A stretch of 64,000 nt of DNA from Hydrocarboniclastica marina (GTDB lineage: Bacteria > Pseudomonadota > Gammaproteobacteria > Pseudomonadales > Oleiphilaceae), in assembly GCF_004851605.1 (NCBI RefSeq), contig NZ_CP031093.1, positions 558,001-622,000 on the forward strand, read 5' to 3'. Below are positions 38,934-52,200 of the stretch, one piece after another; the stretch's first letter is position 1, and each line of letters begins with the position of its first letter. The notes beneath the pieces were generated by a model. That model worked only from the letters and a program-made list of their open reading frames with translations. It made no database searches and had not been told where the DNA came from. The translations under genes and the position numbers were made by a program.

Positions 38934-39722
38934 ATGAGGCTCATATTCCTCCTGGCACTATTGGTTAGTATCGGTGTGACCTGGATGGCACTTGATGAGC
39001 CCGCGCCCCAGTCAGCGAAAGAGCCCGTGGCCAACCTTCCACGAGTCGACCGCCTGCTTCTCGTCGCCGAAGTTCCCGATATGCCTGTCCCGGAAGAAGA
39101 GGAGCTTGAACCGGCATCAGTTCGCGAATACCCAAGTATTGAATTTGATGAGCTTCCGCTACCTCAGCCTGGTGATTTGCTCAAGTGGTCGAGCTACAGC
39201 GCTGTCGAAACTGGAGCGAGCCTGAATGCCAGTAACGCGGATGACGAAGAGTCCAGCCAGCGCGTGTGCATGCTGGTGTCGGGTTTTCGAAGTGAGCAGG
39301 ATGCTACAGACTGGGCCCAAACACACCATTTGGATGAAGTAGACAATGTGAGGCTTGGAGCCAGGCTCGTTCCTGACAAGCCTTGGCATTGGGTGATCAT
39401 TCCGCCATTGCCAAGTCGCGCGGCGGGCCTGGGTAAGTTGCGCCAGCTACAGGCCGCGGGCATCGATAGCTACCTGGTGACTGAGGGAGAGCAGCAGAAC
39501 GCGATTTCACTTGGTCTGTTCGAATCGCAGAGGGCCGCTCAGCGTGTCCTTGAAAGTCGCCGAAAGGCAGGGATGGCAGCGGAGCTGACTCTCTTCAAGC
39601 GCACGCGCCCAGAGCCGATTGTCTGGGTGTACACAGCCCATTCTGACGCGTTGAAAGCAGCACTGCCCGACGGGATAACCGCCAGCAAAGAAACTGATGC
39701 TTGTCAGGCCTTGCAAAGGTAA
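38934..39722 (+). CDS. SPOR-domain protein
   Basis: The 262-aa protein has an N-terminal membrane or signal segment (about residues 2-20, LIFLLALLVSIGVTWMAL), an acidic proline-rich linker, and a C-terminal SPOR-like region (about 110-225; WHWVIIPPLPSRAAG and NAISLGLFESQRAAQRVL). SPOR domains bind denuded glycan strands at the division septum. An equivalent gene lies before the tRNA-tufB cluster in Pseudomonas. The predicted tRNA promoter overlaps its last codons. Confidence 0.82.
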   Translation: MRLIFLLALLVSIGVTWMALDEPAPQSAKEPVANLPRVDRLLLVAEVPDMPVPEEEELEPASVREYPSIEFDELPLPQPGDLLKWSSYSAVETGASLNASNADDEESSQRVCMLVSGFRSEQDATDWAQTHHLDEVDNVRLGARLVPDKPWHWVIIPPLPSRAAGLGKLRQLQAAGIDSYLVTEGEQQNAISLGLFESQRAAQRVLESRRKAGMAAELTLFKRTRPEPIVWVYTAHSDALKAALPDGITASKETDACQALQR

Positions 39723-39739
39723 ATAAAAGTACTTAACAT
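39711..39739 (+). promoter_or_regulatory. Promoter of the tRNA-tufB operon
   Basis: TTGCAA (39711-39716) and TAACAT (39734-39739) are 17 bp apart, followed by the GC-rich ACCGCCCTCGC typical of stringent promoters. The predicted start is about 20 bp before tRNA-Thr. The -35 lies within the end of the SPOR gene. Confidence 0.5.
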
Positions 39740-39766
39740 ACCGCCCTCGCTGAAACGCGGTTGTGA

Positions 39767-39842
39767 GCTGGCGTAGCTCAGTTGGTAGAGCAGCTGACTT
39801 GTAATCAGCAGGTCGGGGGTTCGATTCCGTCCGCCAGCTCCA
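39767..39842 (+). tRNA. tRNA-Thr (TGT)
   Basis: A 76-nt cloverleaf with acceptor GCTGGCG/CGCCAGC, discriminator T and encoded CCA. The anticodon TGT lies in actTGTaatc. It is the first of four tRNAs ahead of tufB. Confidence 0.97.
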
Positions 39843-39889
39843 TTTTTTAGCGTGATGTTTCAGGGCGAAGCTCAAGGTTTCTTCGTCTT

Positions 39890-39973
39890 GGAGGGGTTCC
39901 CGAGTGGCCAAAGGGATCAGACTGTAAATCTGACGCGAAAGCTTCGCAGGTTCGAATCCTGCCCCCTCCACCA
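39890..39973 (+). tRNA. tRNA-Tyr (GTA)
   Basis: An 84-nt class II tRNA with a long variable arm, acceptor GGAGGGG/CCCCTCC and encoded CCA. The anticodon GTA lies in gactGTAaatc. Confidence 0.97.
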
Positions 39974-39980
39974 TATTTTT

Positions 39981-40055
<75 letters not shown>

Positions 40056-40065
40056 TACAGGTTTT

Positions 40066-40141
40066 GCTCATGTAGCTCAGTCGGTAGAGCACATCCTTGG
40101 TAAGGATGAGGTCACCGGTTCAATTCCGGTCATGAGCTCCA
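40066..40141 (+). tRNA. tRNA-Thr (GGT)
   Basis: A 76-nt cloverleaf with acceptor GCTCATG/CATGAGC and encoded CCA. The anticodon GGT lies in ccttGGTaagg. It complements the TGT isoacceptor earlier in the cluster. Confidence 0.97.
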
Positions 40142-40193
40142 GTTTTCATGGCTTGATGTTAAGAATCCTTGGTTTTTTGGGGAGATTGGTCGA

Positions 40194-41387
<1,194 letters not shown>

Positions 41388-41406
41388 AAGATTTCTCGAT
41401 TTATGC

Positions 41407-41482
<76 letters not shown>

Positions 41483-41511
41483 ACTTTATAACACCCATAT
41501 AGCTGATTCCT

Positions 41512-41880
41512 ATGGAGTCTAAAGCAAATCAGACTTCCGGCCGCATGGATACATTAAAGTGGCTGGTTGTTTTTATCCTGGTTACCGTCGCTGTGGTTGG
41601 TAATACGTATTACAGTGCGGAATCATTGCTGTATCGTGTGCTGGCCGTTGTGGCGCTAGCCATTGTTGCAGGCGTTATTGCACTCCAGACTTCGAAGGGC
41701 AAGCGCTTTGCTCAGCTCCTGAAGGAAGCTCGGGTAGAAATTCGGAAGGTTGTGTGGCCGACGCGTCAAGAGCTGACGCAGACCACGCTTATAGTCATCG
41801 TCTTCGTTCTGGTTGTAGCGCTGCTTCTTTGGGGCATGGATTCGCTGATCAGTTGGGGCGTATCAGGCATTATTGGCTGA
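41512..41880 (+). CDS. secE: Preprotein translocase subunit SecE
   Basis: Essential clamp of the SecYEG channel in the inner membrane. The 122-aa protein has three hydrophobic helices, as in Escherichia coli, and the conserved amphipathic region [16 protein letters not shown] before the last one. The ATG at 41512 lacks a strong ribosome-binding site; an ATG at 41545 is an in-frame alternative. It pairs with nusG, which starts 14 bp downstream. Confidence 0.94.
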   Translation: MESKANQTSGRMDTLKWLVVFILVTVAVVGNTYYSAESLLYRVLAVVALAIVAGVIALQTSKGKRFAQLLKEARVEIRKVVWPTRQELTQTTLIVIVFVLVVALLLWGMDSLISWGVSGIIG

Positions 41881-41894
41881 GCGAAGGAGGCAAT

Positions 41895-42428
41895 ATGGCT
41901 AAGCGTTGGTATGTGGTCCATGCCTTTTCCGGATTTGAAAAGCAGGTAATGCGGGGCATCAAAGAGCGGATTGCCCTTGAGAACATGGAAGACCGTTTCG
42001 GTGATGTGCTCGTCCCCACTGAAGAAGTGGTCGAGATGCGCGACGGCAAAAAGCGAAAGAGCGAGCGCAAGTTCTACCCGGGCTATGTGTTGGTGCAGAT
42101 GGAGCTGGATGATGCTACCTGGCATCTGGTGAAAAGTACCCCTCGGGTTATGGGCTTTATTGGTGGCCGTCCAGATAAACCGGCGCCGATAACAGATCGG
42201 GAAGCTGATGCGATCCTGCAGCGCGTGCAAAGCGGTGCGGAAAAGCCGAAGCCGAAGACTTTGTTCGAGCCTGGTGAAATCGTTAGGGTTTCGGAAGGCC
42301 CTTTTGCCGACTTCAACGGTGTTGTTGAAGAAGTTGACTACGACAAGAGTCGAGTCAAAGTCGCTGTGCTGATATTTGGTCGGTCCACGCCTGTTGAGCT
42401 TGAGTTTGGTCAGGTAGAAAAAGACTGA
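41895..42428 (+). CDS. nusG: Transcription termination/antitermination protein NusG
   Basis: Binds RNA polymerase and links it to Rho or the ribosome. The frame is open upstream, but the ATG at 41895 with an AAGGAGG site gives the standard 177 aa. The NGN domain begins [16 protein letters not shown], and the KOW motif is in [19 protein letters not shown]. It ends the secE-nusG unit, followed by a terminator-like hairpin. Confidence 0.96.
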   Translation: MAKRWYVVHAFSGFEKQVMRGIKERIALENMEDRFGDVLVPTEEVVEMRDGKKRKSERKFYPGYVLVQMELDDATWHLVKSTPRVMGFIGGRPDKPAPITDREADAILQRVQSGAEKPKPKTLFEPGEIVRVSEGPFADFNGVVEEVDYDKSRVKVAVLIFGRSTPVELEFGQVEKD

Positions 42429-42446
42429 GAACGCTTTTTAAGTGGA

Positions 42447-42476
42447 GCTCGCGCACATTGGTGTAGCGGGCTTTTT
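42447..42476 (+). terminator. Terminator-like hairpin after nusG
   Basis: GCTCGCGCAC (42447-42456) pairs imperfectly with GTGTAGCGGGC (42461-42471), followed by TTTTT. It would partly separate secE-nusG from rplK. Confidence 0.6.
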
Positions 42477-42526
42477 GTGTCTGAACTGGGGAGCCGAAAG
42501 GCGCTTGTACCCACCAGGAGATTGAT

Positions 42527-42958
42527 ATGGCCAAGAAGATTTCGGCTTACATTAAGCTGCAGGTTGCTGCCGGTAAAGCAAATCCCAGTCCGCCTGTCGG
42601 CCCCGCGTTGGGTCAGCACGGTGTCAACATTATGGAGTTCTGTAAGGCGTTCAACGCCTCTACTCAGGATATTGAACCCGGGTTGCCGACTCCAGTTGTA
42701 ATAACGGTCTACAGCGACCGCAGCTTTACCTTCGTAACCAAGACCCCACCCGCTGCGGTCCTGCTCAAGAAGGCTGCGGGAATTAAAAGTGGCTCAGGCA
42801 AGCCCAACACGGACAAGGTCGGTACTGTAACCCGTGCCCAGTTGGAAGAAATTGCCAAGACCAAAGAACCCGATCTTACTGCCGCCAACCTTGATGCTGC
42901 CGTTCGCAGTATCGCCGGTACCGCGCGCAGTATGGGCCTGATTGTGGAGGGTCTGTAA
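42527..42958 (+). CDS. rplK: 50S ribosomal protein L11
   Basis: Part of the GTPase-associated centre; needed for RelA activation in the stringent response. The 143-aa protein shows [20 protein letters not shown], including the proline-rich hinge, and a C-terminal rRNA-binding domain ending [12 protein letters not shown]. It has an AGGAG site. The stop is directly followed by the rplA start. Confidence 0.97.
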   Translation: MAKKISAYIKLQVAAGKANPSPPVGPALGQHGVNIMEFCKAFNASTQDIEPGLPTPVVITVYSDRSFTFVTKTPPAAVLLKKAAGIKSGSGKPNTDKVGTVTRAQLEEIAKTKEPDLTAANLDAAVRSIAGTARSMGLIVEGL

Positions 42959-43657
42959 ATGTCCAAACTTAGCAAGCGCCAAAAACTCATTCGCGAAAAA
43001 GTCGACGCAACTAAAAGTTATGCCGTAGACGAAGCGGTAGCTTTGTTGGTCGAACTCGGCGGACAGGTCAAGTTCAAAGAATCCATCGACATTGCGGTCA
43101 ACCTTGGGGTTGATGCCCGGAAGTCAGATCAGGTAGTTCGCGGTTCTACTGTCCTGCCCAACGGGACTGGCAAGTCCGTCAGGGTCGCCGTTTTCACTCA
43201 AGGTGCTAACGCTGACAAAGCTCGCGAAGCCGGTGCCGATATCGTCGGTATGGAAGATCTGGCAGACGAAGTGAAAAAAGGCAACATGGACTTCGATGTG
43301 GTTATCGCGTCGCCGGATGCCATGCGGATCGTCGGTCAGCTTGGTCAGATCCTGGGTCCTCGTGGCCTGATGCCGAACCCGAAAGTGGGTACGGTAACCG
43401 CGGATGTCGCAACCGCTGTACAGAATGCGAAGGCAGGTCAGGTTCGGTACCGTACCGACAAGAATGGCATTATTCATTGCCCGGTTGGCACGGTTGAATT
43501 CAATGCTGACTCCATCAAGCAGAATATCGAAGCCCTGCTGGCGGATCTTAAAAAGATCAAGCCTTCGTCAGCCAAAGGTATCTACCTGAAGAAGATCACC
43601 CTGTCGTCCACTATGGGACCAGGGCTGCCATTGGATCAGGGTTCTTTAACTGTCTGA
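42959..43657 (+). CDS. rplA: 50S ribosomal protein L1
   Basis: Forms the mobile L1 stalk at the ribosomal E site and in enterobacteria represses its own operon mRNA. The 232-aa protein contains the family motif [15 protein letters not shown] and a typical C-terminal [18 protein letters not shown]. It is adjacent to rplK without a gap and followed by the L10 leader. Confidence 0.97.
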   Translation: MSKLSKRQKLIREKVDATKSYAVDEAVALLVELGGQVKFKESIDIAVNLGVDARKSDQVVRGSTVLPNGTGKSVRVAVFTQGANADKAREAGADIVGMEDLADEVKKGNMDFDVVIASPDAMRIVGQLGQILGPRGLMPNPKVGTVTADVATAVQNAKAGQVRYRTDKNGIIHCPVGTVEFNADSIKQNIEALLADLKKIKPSSAKGIYLKKITLSSTMGPGLPLDQGSLTV

Positions 43658-43877
43658 TCAGGCTTGGCCTGACAGAGAGTGCACAAACTTTGTAGTCAAG
43701 GTGAGAGCCTGGCTGTCAAAGACCGCAGGCCCCCGCGGAGCATTAGTCCAGAAGGGTTAAAGCAATGCCTGCGCAGACGGTGTGACGACGTTCTTCTTGA
43801 ACCTAGCACCGTAAGCCGCCCCGAAAGGGGCGATTAATGGGTTGCTGGTTCAGCCAGCAAAACTTAGGAGAAATCCA
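43658..43877 (+). promoter_or_regulatory. Ribosomal protein L10 leader
   Basis: This 220-nt gap resembles the L10 leader RNA, where the L10-L12 complex binds to control rplJL translation. The diagnostic stretch aatgcctgcgcagacggtg (from about 43763) closely matches the Escherichia coli leader, and the upstream accgcaggc can pair with gcctgcg. A separate hairpin gccccgaaaggggc lies just before the gene. Confidence 0.8.
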
Positions 43878-44408
43878 GTGGCAATCAGACTCGAAGACAA
43901 AAAGGCGATAGTCGCTGAAGTCAACGAGGCTGCCAGTGGTGCTTTGTCTGTTGTTTTGGCCGATTACCGGGGTATCACTTCCGGTGAAATGACCAGCCTG
44001 CGCAAGCAGGCTCGCGAACAGAACGTTTACCTGCGTGTTATTCGCAACACTTTGGCGAAGCGCGCAGTTGAAGGCACTGAGTATGAGTGTGTTCGCGACG
44101 TACTGGTCGGCCCGACAATCTTTGCTTTCTCGATGGAAGATCCTGGCGCGGCAGCGCGACTGCTGAAGGATTTTGCCAAAGAGAAAGAAAAGTTCGAGAT
44201 CAAAGCACTCGCCGTTGGTGGTGAGCTGCTAGGTGCGGACCAGATTGACCGTCTTGCCAAACTGCCAACGCGCGAACAGGCGTTGACTATGTTGGTGGCG
44301 ACGATCCAGGCACCTATCACCAAGCTGGCACGTACTTTCAACGAAGTACCGTCGAAAGTTACCCGTGCCGTAGCTGCAGTTCGCGACCAAAAGAAAGAAG
44401 CAGCCTAA
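43878..44408 (+). CDS. rplJ: 50S ribosomal protein L10
   Basis: Base of the ribosomal stalk that anchors L7/L12 dimers. The GTG at 43878 with a TAGGAG site gives 176 aa starting [14 protein letters not shown], the family start; the frame open from 43842 is not used. The C-terminal helix that binds L7/L12 follows the globular domain. Translation is probably controlled through the upstream leader. Confidence 0.96.
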   Translation: MAIRLEDKKAIVAEVNEAASGALSVVLADYRGITSGEMTSLRKQAREQNVYLRVIRNTLAKRAVEGTEYECVRDVLVGPTIFAFSMEDPGAAARLLKDFAKEKEKFEIKALAVGGELLGADQIDRLAKLPTREQALTMLVATIQAPITKLARTFNEVPSKVTRAVAAVRDQKKEAA

Positions 44409-44447
44409 TTGGTTTTCTTATTATTTTGATTTTCTGGGAGAAGAGTC

Positions 44448-44825
44448 ATGGCTCTGTCGAAAGACGAGATTTTAGATGCAATCGCTGAAATGAGCGTTAT
44501 GGATGTTGTAGCGCTGGTTGAAGCAATGGAAGAAAAGTTTGGCGTTTCTGCTGCGGCAGCAGTCGCAGCTGCACCTGCAGCAGCAGGCGAAGCAGCGGCC
44601 GCTGCAGAAGAGCAGACCGAGTTTGACGTTATTCTGACCGCCGCCGGCGAGAAGAAAGTTAACGCTATCAAGGCTGTTCGCGAGCTGACAGGTCTGGGCC
44701 TCAAAGAAGCCAAAGCTATGGTCGACGGTGCACCTTCTACTGTGAAGGAAGGCGTTAGCAAGGCCGATGCTGAAGATGCGAAGAAGAAGCTTGAGGAAGC
44801 AGGCGCTTCTGTTGAGCTCAAGTAA
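44448..44825 (+). CDS. rplL: 50S ribosomal protein L7/L12
   Basis: Stalk protein that recruits translation GTPases. The 125-aa protein has an N-terminal dimerisation domain, an alanine-rich hinge (about residues 36-54) and the C-terminal factor-binding domain with [28 protein letters not shown] site precedes the ATG. An attenuator lies between it and rpoB. Confidence 0.97.
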   Translation: MALSKDEILDAIAEMSVMDVVALVEAMEEKFGVSAAAAVAAAPAAAGEAAAAAEEQTEFDVILTAAGEKKVNAIKAVRELTGLGLKEAKAMVDGAPSTVKEGVSKADAEDAKKKLEEAGASVELK

Positions 44826-44865
44826 GGGCACCTTCTGCCTGATGACATGCGATTAAGCATGGTAC

Positions 44866-44895
44866 GGCTGGTGGCAATATGCCATCAGCCTTTTT
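44866..44895 (+). terminator. rplL-rpoB attenuator
   Basis: GGCTGGTGGCA (44866-44876) and TGCCATCAGCC (44880-44890) form an 11-bp stem with one G-T pair and a 3-nt loop, followed by TTTTT. In enterobacteria a partial terminator here lowers rpoBC transcription relative to the ribosomal genes. The rest of the gap to rpoB (44896-45111) holds a small hairpin agacgg-cttgt-ccgtct and no gene. Confidence 0.85.
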
Positions 44896-45111
44896 CTGTT
44901 GTGTGTGCTAATGGGTTGTCGAAAAGCGTCGAACTTTCTACGCAGAACGATGTCGATGGTATCTACCGTGGTTTTTCAACAGCCTGCTAGACGCCTTGGG
45001 CTAAACACCCTGGTCTTCAACCGAGACCGCGCAGGCGGCTGAGCAATTCAGCCCAAGAGACGGCTTGTCCGTCTCAACACCAGTTATAAGGTCCAAAGCT
45101 GGGGAATGCAG

Positions 45112-48100
45112 ATGACTTACTCCTACACCGAAAAAAAACGTATCCGGAAAGACTTCGGCAAGCTGCCGTCTGTCATGGATGTCCCTTATTTGCTGGCCAT
45201 CCAGCTGGATTCCTATCGGGACTTCCTGCAGTTGGAGGCCTCCGCTGAAAGCCGGCAGGAGACCGGTTTGCATGCGGCATTCAAATCCGTATTTCCGATT
45301 GCGAGTTACTCCGGCAATGCTGCGCTCGAGTACGTGAGCTATCGCCTGGGCGAGCCGGCCTTTGACGTCAAAGAGTGTCAGTTGCGCGGTGTCACGTACG
45401 CGGCGCCTCTGCGCGTGAAGGTTCGTTTGATCATTTATGACAAGGAATCGTCAAACAAAGCGATCAAAGATATCAAGGAGCAGGAAGTCTACATGGGCGA
45501 AATGCCCCTGATGACTGAAAACGGTACCTTCGTCGTAAACGGTACCGAGCGCGTTATTGTTTCCCAGCTGCATCGTTCGCCTGGCGTCTTTTTCGATCAC
45601 GATAAGGGCAAGACGCACTCGTCCGGCAAACTGCTGTACTCCGCCCGAATCATCCCCTATCGGGGCTCGTGGCTTGACTTCGAGTTTGACCCCAAGGATT
45701 GCGTATTCGTCCGGATTGACCGCCGTCGGAAGCTTCCCGCCAGTATTCTTCTGCGGGCTCTCGGCTTTACGTCTGAGCAGATGCTGGAAATGTTCTTCGA
45801 CACCAGTAAGTTCAAGCTGGGAGCGGAGACTGCCGAGTTGGAACTGGTGCCAAGCCGTCTGCGTGGTGACATCGCGACGTTCGACATCAAAGATGCCGGC
45901 GGTGAGATTATCGTCGAGGAAGGCCGTCGCGTTACTGCACGCCACATTCGTCAGCTTGAGAAGGCCGGCATTACCACGCTTGACGTTCCCAAGGAATATC
46001 TCTATGGCCGCGTTACAGCGAAGGACATCGTCGACACCAAGACGGGCGAACTACTTGTTGAGTGCAATACGGAGCTGACAGAAGAAGTCTACGACAAGAT
46101 CGTGGAGGCCGGCGTTACCGATCTGGAAACGCTCTACACCAATGATCTCGACTGTGGGCCGTTTATGTCAGATACCCTGCGTATCGACCCCACTCGCAAT
46201 CCCCTTGAAGCGCTGGTAGAGATCTACCGGATGATGCGCCCTGGCGAACCGCCAACCAAGGAGTCTGCTGAGAACCTGTTCAACAACCTGTTTTTCTCAG
46301 AAGAGCGGTATGACCTCTCTGCAGTGGGACGGATGAAGCTCAATCGCCGTCTGGGTCGTGAAGAGACCGAAGGCCGTAGCGTTCTCGAAAACGGCGACAT
46401 CATTGATGTGCTCCGTACCCTGATCAACATTCGCAACGGCAAAGGTAATGTTGACGATATCGATAACCTCGGTAACCGTCGTATCCGCTCCGTTGGCGAA
46501 ATGGCTGAGAACCAGTTCCGTGTGGGTCTGGTACGGGTAGAGCGCGCGGTTCGCGAGCGCCTGAGCCTGGCCGAAAGTGAAGGCCTCATGCCGCAGGATC
46601 TCATTAACGCCAAGCCCGTAGGCGCGGCGGTAAAAGAGTTCTTCGGTTCCAGCCAGCTGTCCCAGTTCATGGACCAGAATAACCCGCTGTCTGAGGTTAC
46701 TCACAAGCGTCGTGTATCAGCTTTGGGCCCGGGCGGTCTGACCCGTGAGCGGGCTGGCTTTGAAGTGCGAGATGTTCATCCAACCCATTACGGTCGTGTC
46801 TGTCCGATCGAAACGCCGGAAGGGCCGAACATCGGCCTGATCAATTCTCTGGCGACCTATGCACGCACCAATAACTACGGTTTCCTTGAGAGCCCGTATC
46901 GAAAGGTGGTTGATGGCGTAGTTACCGATGACATTCAGTATTTGTCTGCCATTGAAGAAAGCAACTACATCATTGCTCAGGCAAGTGCGGCGGTCGACGA
47001 GAATGGCAAGCTTACCGATGAGCTGGTAACCGTTCGCCATCAGAACGAATTCACGGTCACACCACCCGAGAAGGTCAACTTCAAGGACGTTTCACCGCGT
47101 CAGGTTGTGTCGGTCGCTGCGGCCATGATTCCATTCCTGGAACATGATGACGCCAACCGTGCCTTGATGGGCTCGAACATGCAGCGTCAGGCCGTGCCCA
47201 CACTGCGTGCTGAAAAGCCACTGGTTGGTACTGGTATGGAGCGGATCGTCGCCCAGGACTCCGGTGTATGTGTGATCGCGCGTCGTGGCGGTGAAATTGA
47301 AAGCGTCGATGCGTCACGCATCGTGGTGCGCGTCAGTGCAGATGAAACTGAAGCCGGTGACGCCGGTGTCGATATCTACAACCTGACCAAATACACACGC
47401 TCTAACCAGAACACCTGTATCAACCAGAAGTCGATCGTGAAGCGTGGCGATGTCATTGCTCGGGGTGACGTTCTGGCCGACGGCCCGTCTGTCGATCTGG
47501 GCGAACTGGCCCTGGGCCAGAATATGCGCATAGCGTTCATGCCCTGGAATGGTTACAACTTCGAGGATTCCATCCTGATCTCGGAGCGGGTTGTGCAGGA
47601 GGATCGGCTGACTACCATCCACATCCAGGAACTGACCTGTGTGGCGCGGGACACCAAGCTGGGTTCAGAAGAGGTCACTGCTGACATTCCGAACGTCGGC
47701 GAGAGTGCTCTGTCCAAGCTTGATGAGTCCGGGATTGTCTATATCGGGGCAGAGGTAGGGCCTGGTGACATCATGGTCGGCAAGGTGACACCGAAGGGTG
47801 AAACCCAGCTGACACCGGAAGAAAAACTCCTGAGGGCGATCTTCGGTGAGAAGGCGTCCGACGTGAAGGATACGTCGTTGCGGGTTCCCAGTGGTACCCG
47901 GGGTACCGTGATAGACGTTCAGGTGTTTACCCGCGACGGTATCGAGAAAGATCAGCGCGCGCTTTCGATCGAGAAAGAGCAGCTTGATGAGTATCGTAAG
48001 GACCTGAAGGACGAGTACCGAATTGTCGAAGGGGCCACTTTCGAGCGGCTGCGTAATGCGCTCCGGGACCAGGCTGTCATTAGCGCGCCCGGCATGAAGA

Positions 48101-49185
48101 AGGGCGACAAGCTTACGGATGACTCTTTCGCCGGTCTTGGCCGTGACGACTGGTTCAAGATCCGTATGAGCGATGATGCCCTCAACGAGCTTATCGAAAA
48201 GTCTGAAGAGGGGCTTATTGCTCGTCGTAAAGAGCATGAAGAGCGGTTCGAGGACAAGAAACGCAAGATCCAGCAGGGTGACGATCTGGCGCCAGGGGTC
48301 CTGAAAATCGTTAAGGTCTACCTTGCAGTCAAGCGCCGCATCCAGTCTGGTGACAAGATGGCCGGCCGGCACGGTAACAAGGGTGTCATTTCGGCGATCA
48401 TGCCTGTTGAAGATATGCCGTATGACGAGTCTGGCGAGCCTGTGGATATCGTTCTGAATCCCCTGGGTGTGCCCTCGCGGATGAACGTCGGGCAGGTACT
48501 GGAGACGCACCTTGGTGCTGCAGCGAAAGGGCTGGGTCGGAAGATCAACGGCATGCTGGAAGCCCAGAAGAAGGTGAGCGAGATCCGTAGTCTGCTCAAC
48601 GAGATCTATAACGGGACGGAAACCCCGCATGTGGATCTGGACAGTCTGAATGATCAGGAGATCCTGGCTCTAGCCGATAATCTGCGCGAAGGTGTCCCCA
48701 TGGCAACCGCCGTATTCGACGGTGCCAAGGAACACGAGATCAAACAGATGCTGGCGTTGGCGGACATGGACACTAGCGGGCAGACAACCCTCTATGATGG
48801 TCGCACCGGCGATAAATTCGACCGGCCGGTCACGGTTGGCTACATGTATATGCTCAAGCTCAACCACCTCGTGGATGACAAGATGCACGCTCGTTCGACC
48901 GGCTCCTACAGCTTGGTCACTCAGCAACCGCTGGGTGGTAAGGCGCAGTTCGGGGGTCAGCGCTTTGGTGAGATGGAAGTGTGGGCGCTCGAGGCCTACG
49001 GTGCGGCGTACACGCTGCAGGAAATGCTTACCGTCAAGTCGGACGACGTTAACGGCCGAACCAAGATGTACAAAAACATTGTCGATGGCGACCACCGTAT
49101 GGAACCGGGTATGCCGGAGTCCTTTAACGTGCTGGTCAAAGAAATCCGTTCCCTGGGCATCGACATCGAGCTCGAAACGGAATAA
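45112..49185 (+). CDS. rpoB: RNA polymerase beta subunit
   Basis: Catalytic subunit of RNA polymerase. The ATG at 45112 lies 6 bases after GGGGA and gives 1357 aa starting [15 protein letters not shown], as in Pseudomonas; an ATG two codons upstream directly abuts that site and is less likely. The rifampicin pocket is wild type in the parts I can read ([20 protein letters not shown], then [10 protein letters not shown]). The active-site region [12 protein letters not shown] is intact. It is followed by rpoC after 76 bp. Confidence 0.97.
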   Translation: MTYSYTEKKRIRKDFGKLPSVMDVPYLLAIQLDSYRDFLQLEASAESRQETGLHAAFKSVFPIASYSGNAALEYVSYRLGEPAFDVKECQLRGVTYAAPLRVKVRLIIYDKESSNKAIKDIKEQEVYMGEMPLMTENGTFVVNGTERVIVSQLHRSPGVFFDHDKGKTHSSGKLLYSARIIPYRGSWLDFEFDPKDCVFVRIDRRRKLPASILLRALGFTSEQMLEMFFDTSKFKLGAETAELELVPSRLRGDIATFDIKDAGGEIIVEEGRRVTARHIRQLEKAGITTLDVPKEYLYGRVTAKDIVDTKTGELLVECNTELTEEVYDKIVEAGVTDLETLYTNDLDCGPFMSDTLRIDPTRNPLEALVEIYRMMRPGEPPTKESAENLFNNLFFSEERYDLSAVGRMKLNRRLGREETEGRSVLENGDIIDVLRTLINIRNGKGNVDDIDNLGNRRIRSVGEMAENQFRVGLVRVERAVRERLSLAESEGLMPQDLINAKPVGAAVKEFFGSSQLSQFMDQNNPLSEVTHKRRVSALGPGGLTRERAGFEVRDVHPTHYGRVCPIETPEGPNIGLINSLATYARTNNYGFLESPYRKVVDGVVTDDIQYLSAIEESNYIIAQASAAVDENGKLTDELVTVRHQNEFTVTPPEKVNFKDVSPRQVVSVAAAMIPFLEHDDANRALMGSNMQRQAVPTLRAEKPLVGTGMERIVAQDSGVCVIARRGGEIESVDASRIVVRVSADETEAGDAGVDIYNLTKYTRSNQNTCINQKSIVKRGDVIARGDVLADGPSVDLGELALGQNMRIAFMPWNGYNFEDSILISERVVQEDRLTTIHIQELTCVARDTKLGSEEVTADIPNVGESALSKLDESGIVYIGAEVGPGDIMVGKVTPKGETQLTPEEKLLRAIFGEKASDVKDTSLRVPSGTRGTVIDVQVFTRDGIEKDQRALSIEKEQLDEYRKDLKDEYRIVEGATFERLRNALRDQAVISAPGMKKGDKLTDDSFAGLGRDDWFKIRMSDDALNELIEKSEEGLIARRKEHEERFEDKKRKIQQGDDLAPGVLKIVKVYLAVKRRIQSGDKMAGRHGNKGVISAIMPVEDMPYDESGEPVDIVLNPLGVPSRMNVGQVLETHLGAAAKGLGRKINGMLEAQKKVSEIRSLLNEIYNGTETPHVDLDSLNDQEILALADNLREGVPMATAVFDGAKEHEIKQMLALADMDTSGQTTLYDGRTGDKFDRPVTVGYMYMLKLNHLVDDKMHARSTGSYSLVTQQPLGGKAQFGGQRFGEMEVWALEAYGAAYTLQEMLTVKSDDVNGRTKMYKNIVDGDHRMEPGMPESFNVLVKEIRSLGIDIELETE

Positions 49186-49261
49186 GCCGAAAAGTTATTT
49201 GGCAGCATGAGCGGGCACTGCTGGTGCCCGCCGGAGATCAAGCCATCCGGAGCTGTTACTG

Positions 49262-52200
49262 ATGAAAGATTTACTGAACCTGCTCAAAAGCCAGAACCAA
49301 AGCAAAGAGTTTGATGCGATTCGCATTGGACTGGCGTCGCCGGAAATGATCCGGTCCTGGTCGTTCGGCGAAGTGAAAAAGCCCGAGACGATTAACTACC
49401 GTACGTTCAAGCCAGAGCGCGACGGTTTGTTCTGCGCCAAGATTTTCGGCCCGGTTAAGGATTACGAGTGCCTCTGCGGAAAGTACAAGCGTCTTAAGCA
49501 TCGCGGTGTCATCTGCGAGAAGTGCGGCGTTGAAGTCGCTCTCGCCAGCGTTCGCCGCGAGCGCATGGGCCATATTGAGCTGGCCAGCCCTGTGTGCCAC
49601 ATATGGTTCCTGAAGTCCTTGCCTTCGCGTATCGGTCTGTTGCTGGATATGACGCTGCGGGACATCGAGCGGGTGCTTTACTTCGAGTCGTTCATTGTCC
49701 TCGAACCGGGCATGACAACGCTCGAAAAGGGTCAACTGCTGAACGACGAGCAGTATTACGAGGCGCTTGAAGAGTTCGGAGACGAGTTCGACGCCCGCAT
49801 GGGTGCCGAAGCCGTGCAGACGCTGCTGTCCGATATTGATCTTGAGGCTGAAGTGGAGCGTTTGCGTGAAGAATTGCCGCAAACCTCGTCTGAGACCAAG
49901 ATCAAAAAGATCTCGAAGCGTCTGAAGCTGATGGAAGCCTTCCTGCATTCCGGTAACAAACCGGGCTGGATGGTCATGACTGTTCTTCCCGTGTTGCCGC
50001 CGGATCTTCGTCCGCTGGTGCCGCTGGACGGCGGCCGTTTCGCGACGTCTGATCTTAACGATCTCTATCGTAGGGTGATCAACCGGAACAATCGACTGAA
50101 GCGTCTGCTTGAGCTCAACGCGCCCGATATCATCGTGCGCAACGAGAAGCGGATGCTGCAGGAGTCGGTTGATGCGCTGCTGGACAACGGTCGCCGTGGT
50201 CGTGCCATTACCGGATCAAACAAGCGCCCGCTGAAGTCGCTGGCCGACATGATCAAGGGCAAGCAGGGCCGTTTCCGCCAGAATCTGTTGGGTAAGCGCG
50301 TCGATTATTCCGGTCGATCGGTCATCGTTGTAGGGCCGTACCTCCGCCTGCACCAGTGCGGTTTGCCGAAGAAAATGGCCCTTGAATTGTTCAAGCCGTT
50401 CATTTTCTCCAAGCTCGAATTGCGTGGGCTCGCGACGACGATCAAAGCGGCCAAGAAGATGGTCGAGCGCGAAGAAGCTGTGGTTTGGGATATTCTCGAC
50501 GAGGTTATCCGGGAACATCCGGTCATGCTCAACCGCGCGCCTACCTTGCACCGTTTGGGTATCCAGGCGTTCGAGCCAGTGCTGATTGAAGGTAAGGCGA
50601 TCCAGCTGCACCCGCTGGTGTGTGCTGCATACAATGCCGACTTCGACGGCGATCAGATGGCGGTGCACCTGCCGCTCACGATCGAGGCCCAGCTTGAAGC
50701 GCGTGCGCTGATGATGTCGACCAATAACATCCTTTCACCGGCTAACGGCGACCCGATCATCGTGCCGTCCCAGGATGTGGTTCTTGGTTTGTATTACATG
50801 ACCCGGTCCCGGAAGAAAGCCAAGGGCGAGGGCATGATTTTCGCGGATACCAAGGAAGTCAGCCGGGCCTACGGTTCCGGTGCGGTAGACCTGCAGGCCC
50901 AGATCAAGGTCCGGATTACCGAGGTTGCCTACGACGAAGACCGCAATGCAACGACGACCACCAGCCTGCAGGACACTACAGTAGGTCGGGCGCTCATGTT
51001 CGACATCATGCCCGATGGCATGCCGTTCGAGCTGGCCAACCAGCCACTGGTCAAGAAGGCGATCTCCAAGCTGATCAACGCCTGTTACCGCAGCGTGGGT
51101 CTCAAAGAGACGGTTATTTTTGCCGATCAGCTGATGTACACCGGCTTCCATTATGCAACGGTTTCGGGTTGTTCGATCGGCGTAAACGACTTCGAAATTC
51201 CCGACGAGAAGTACGGCCTGATCGACGCTGCTGAAGACGAGGTTCTGGAAATCGAAAGCCAGTTCTCATCAGGTCTCCTGACCCAGGGCGAGAAGTACAA
51301 CAAGGTTATCGATATCTGGTCCCGAGCCAACGACAAAGTGTCCAAGGCCATGATGGATCGTCTCAGTAAGCAGAATGTTTTCGGAGATGACGGCGAACCA
51401 CTGAAAGACGAGAACGGCGACTTTGTAATGGAAGAGTCGTTCAACTCGGTTTACATGATGGCTGACTCCGGCGCCCGGGGTTCTGCTGCCCAGATCCGCC
51501 AGCTGGCGGGTATGCGTGGTCTGATGGCGAAGCCGGACGGTTCTATCATCGAGACGCCGATCACTGCGAACTTCCGGGAAGGCCTGAACGTACTCCAGTA
51601 CTTCATCTCCACTCACGGTGCGCGGAAAGGTCTTGCTGATACCGCACTGAAAACCGCTAACTCCGGTTACCTGACGCGGCGTCTGGTTGACGTCTCGCAG
51701 GATCTGGTAGTGACTGAGGTCGACTGTGGGACTGACGAAGGCCTGCTCATGACCCCCATGATCGAAGGTGGGGATGTCGTTGTGCCGCTTGGCGACCGCG
51801 TTCTGGGTCGGGTTGCTGCACGGGACGTCTTTACGCCGGGCGACAAGGAAAACGCCGTTGTTACAGCCGGCACCTTGCTTGATGAGAAGCTGGTTGAGCA
51901 CATTGAGCGGGAAGGGGTTGATGAAATCTGGGTGCGCTCAGCAATTGCCTGTCGCTCCAAGCACGGTGTCTGCTCCAGCTGCTACGGTCGAGACCTTGCG
52001 CGCGGTCACCTCGTCAATGTTGGCGAAGCGGTCGGTGTCATCGCCGCCCAGTCGATCGGTGAGCCCGGCACACAGTTGACCATGCGTACGTTCCACATTG
52101 GCGGCGCGGCAAGCCGGTCGTCTGCGGTCGACAATATTCAGGTTAAGCACGGTGGTAAGGTCCGTCTGCATAACATGAAATCGATCGAGAAGACCGACGG

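Noticed and set aside
39507..39974. Minus-strand ORF across the SPOR gene end and tRNA-Thr/Tyr
   Set aside because: Its protein-like segment (TESNPRPADYKSAALPTELR) is a reverse-strand reading of tRNA sequence, a well-known spurious database protein.
44917..44996. Possible inverted repeat gttgtcgaaaa / tttttcaacagcc between rplL and rpoB
   Set aside because: Arms match only partly and lie in a normal leader region; too weak to call a mobile repeat.
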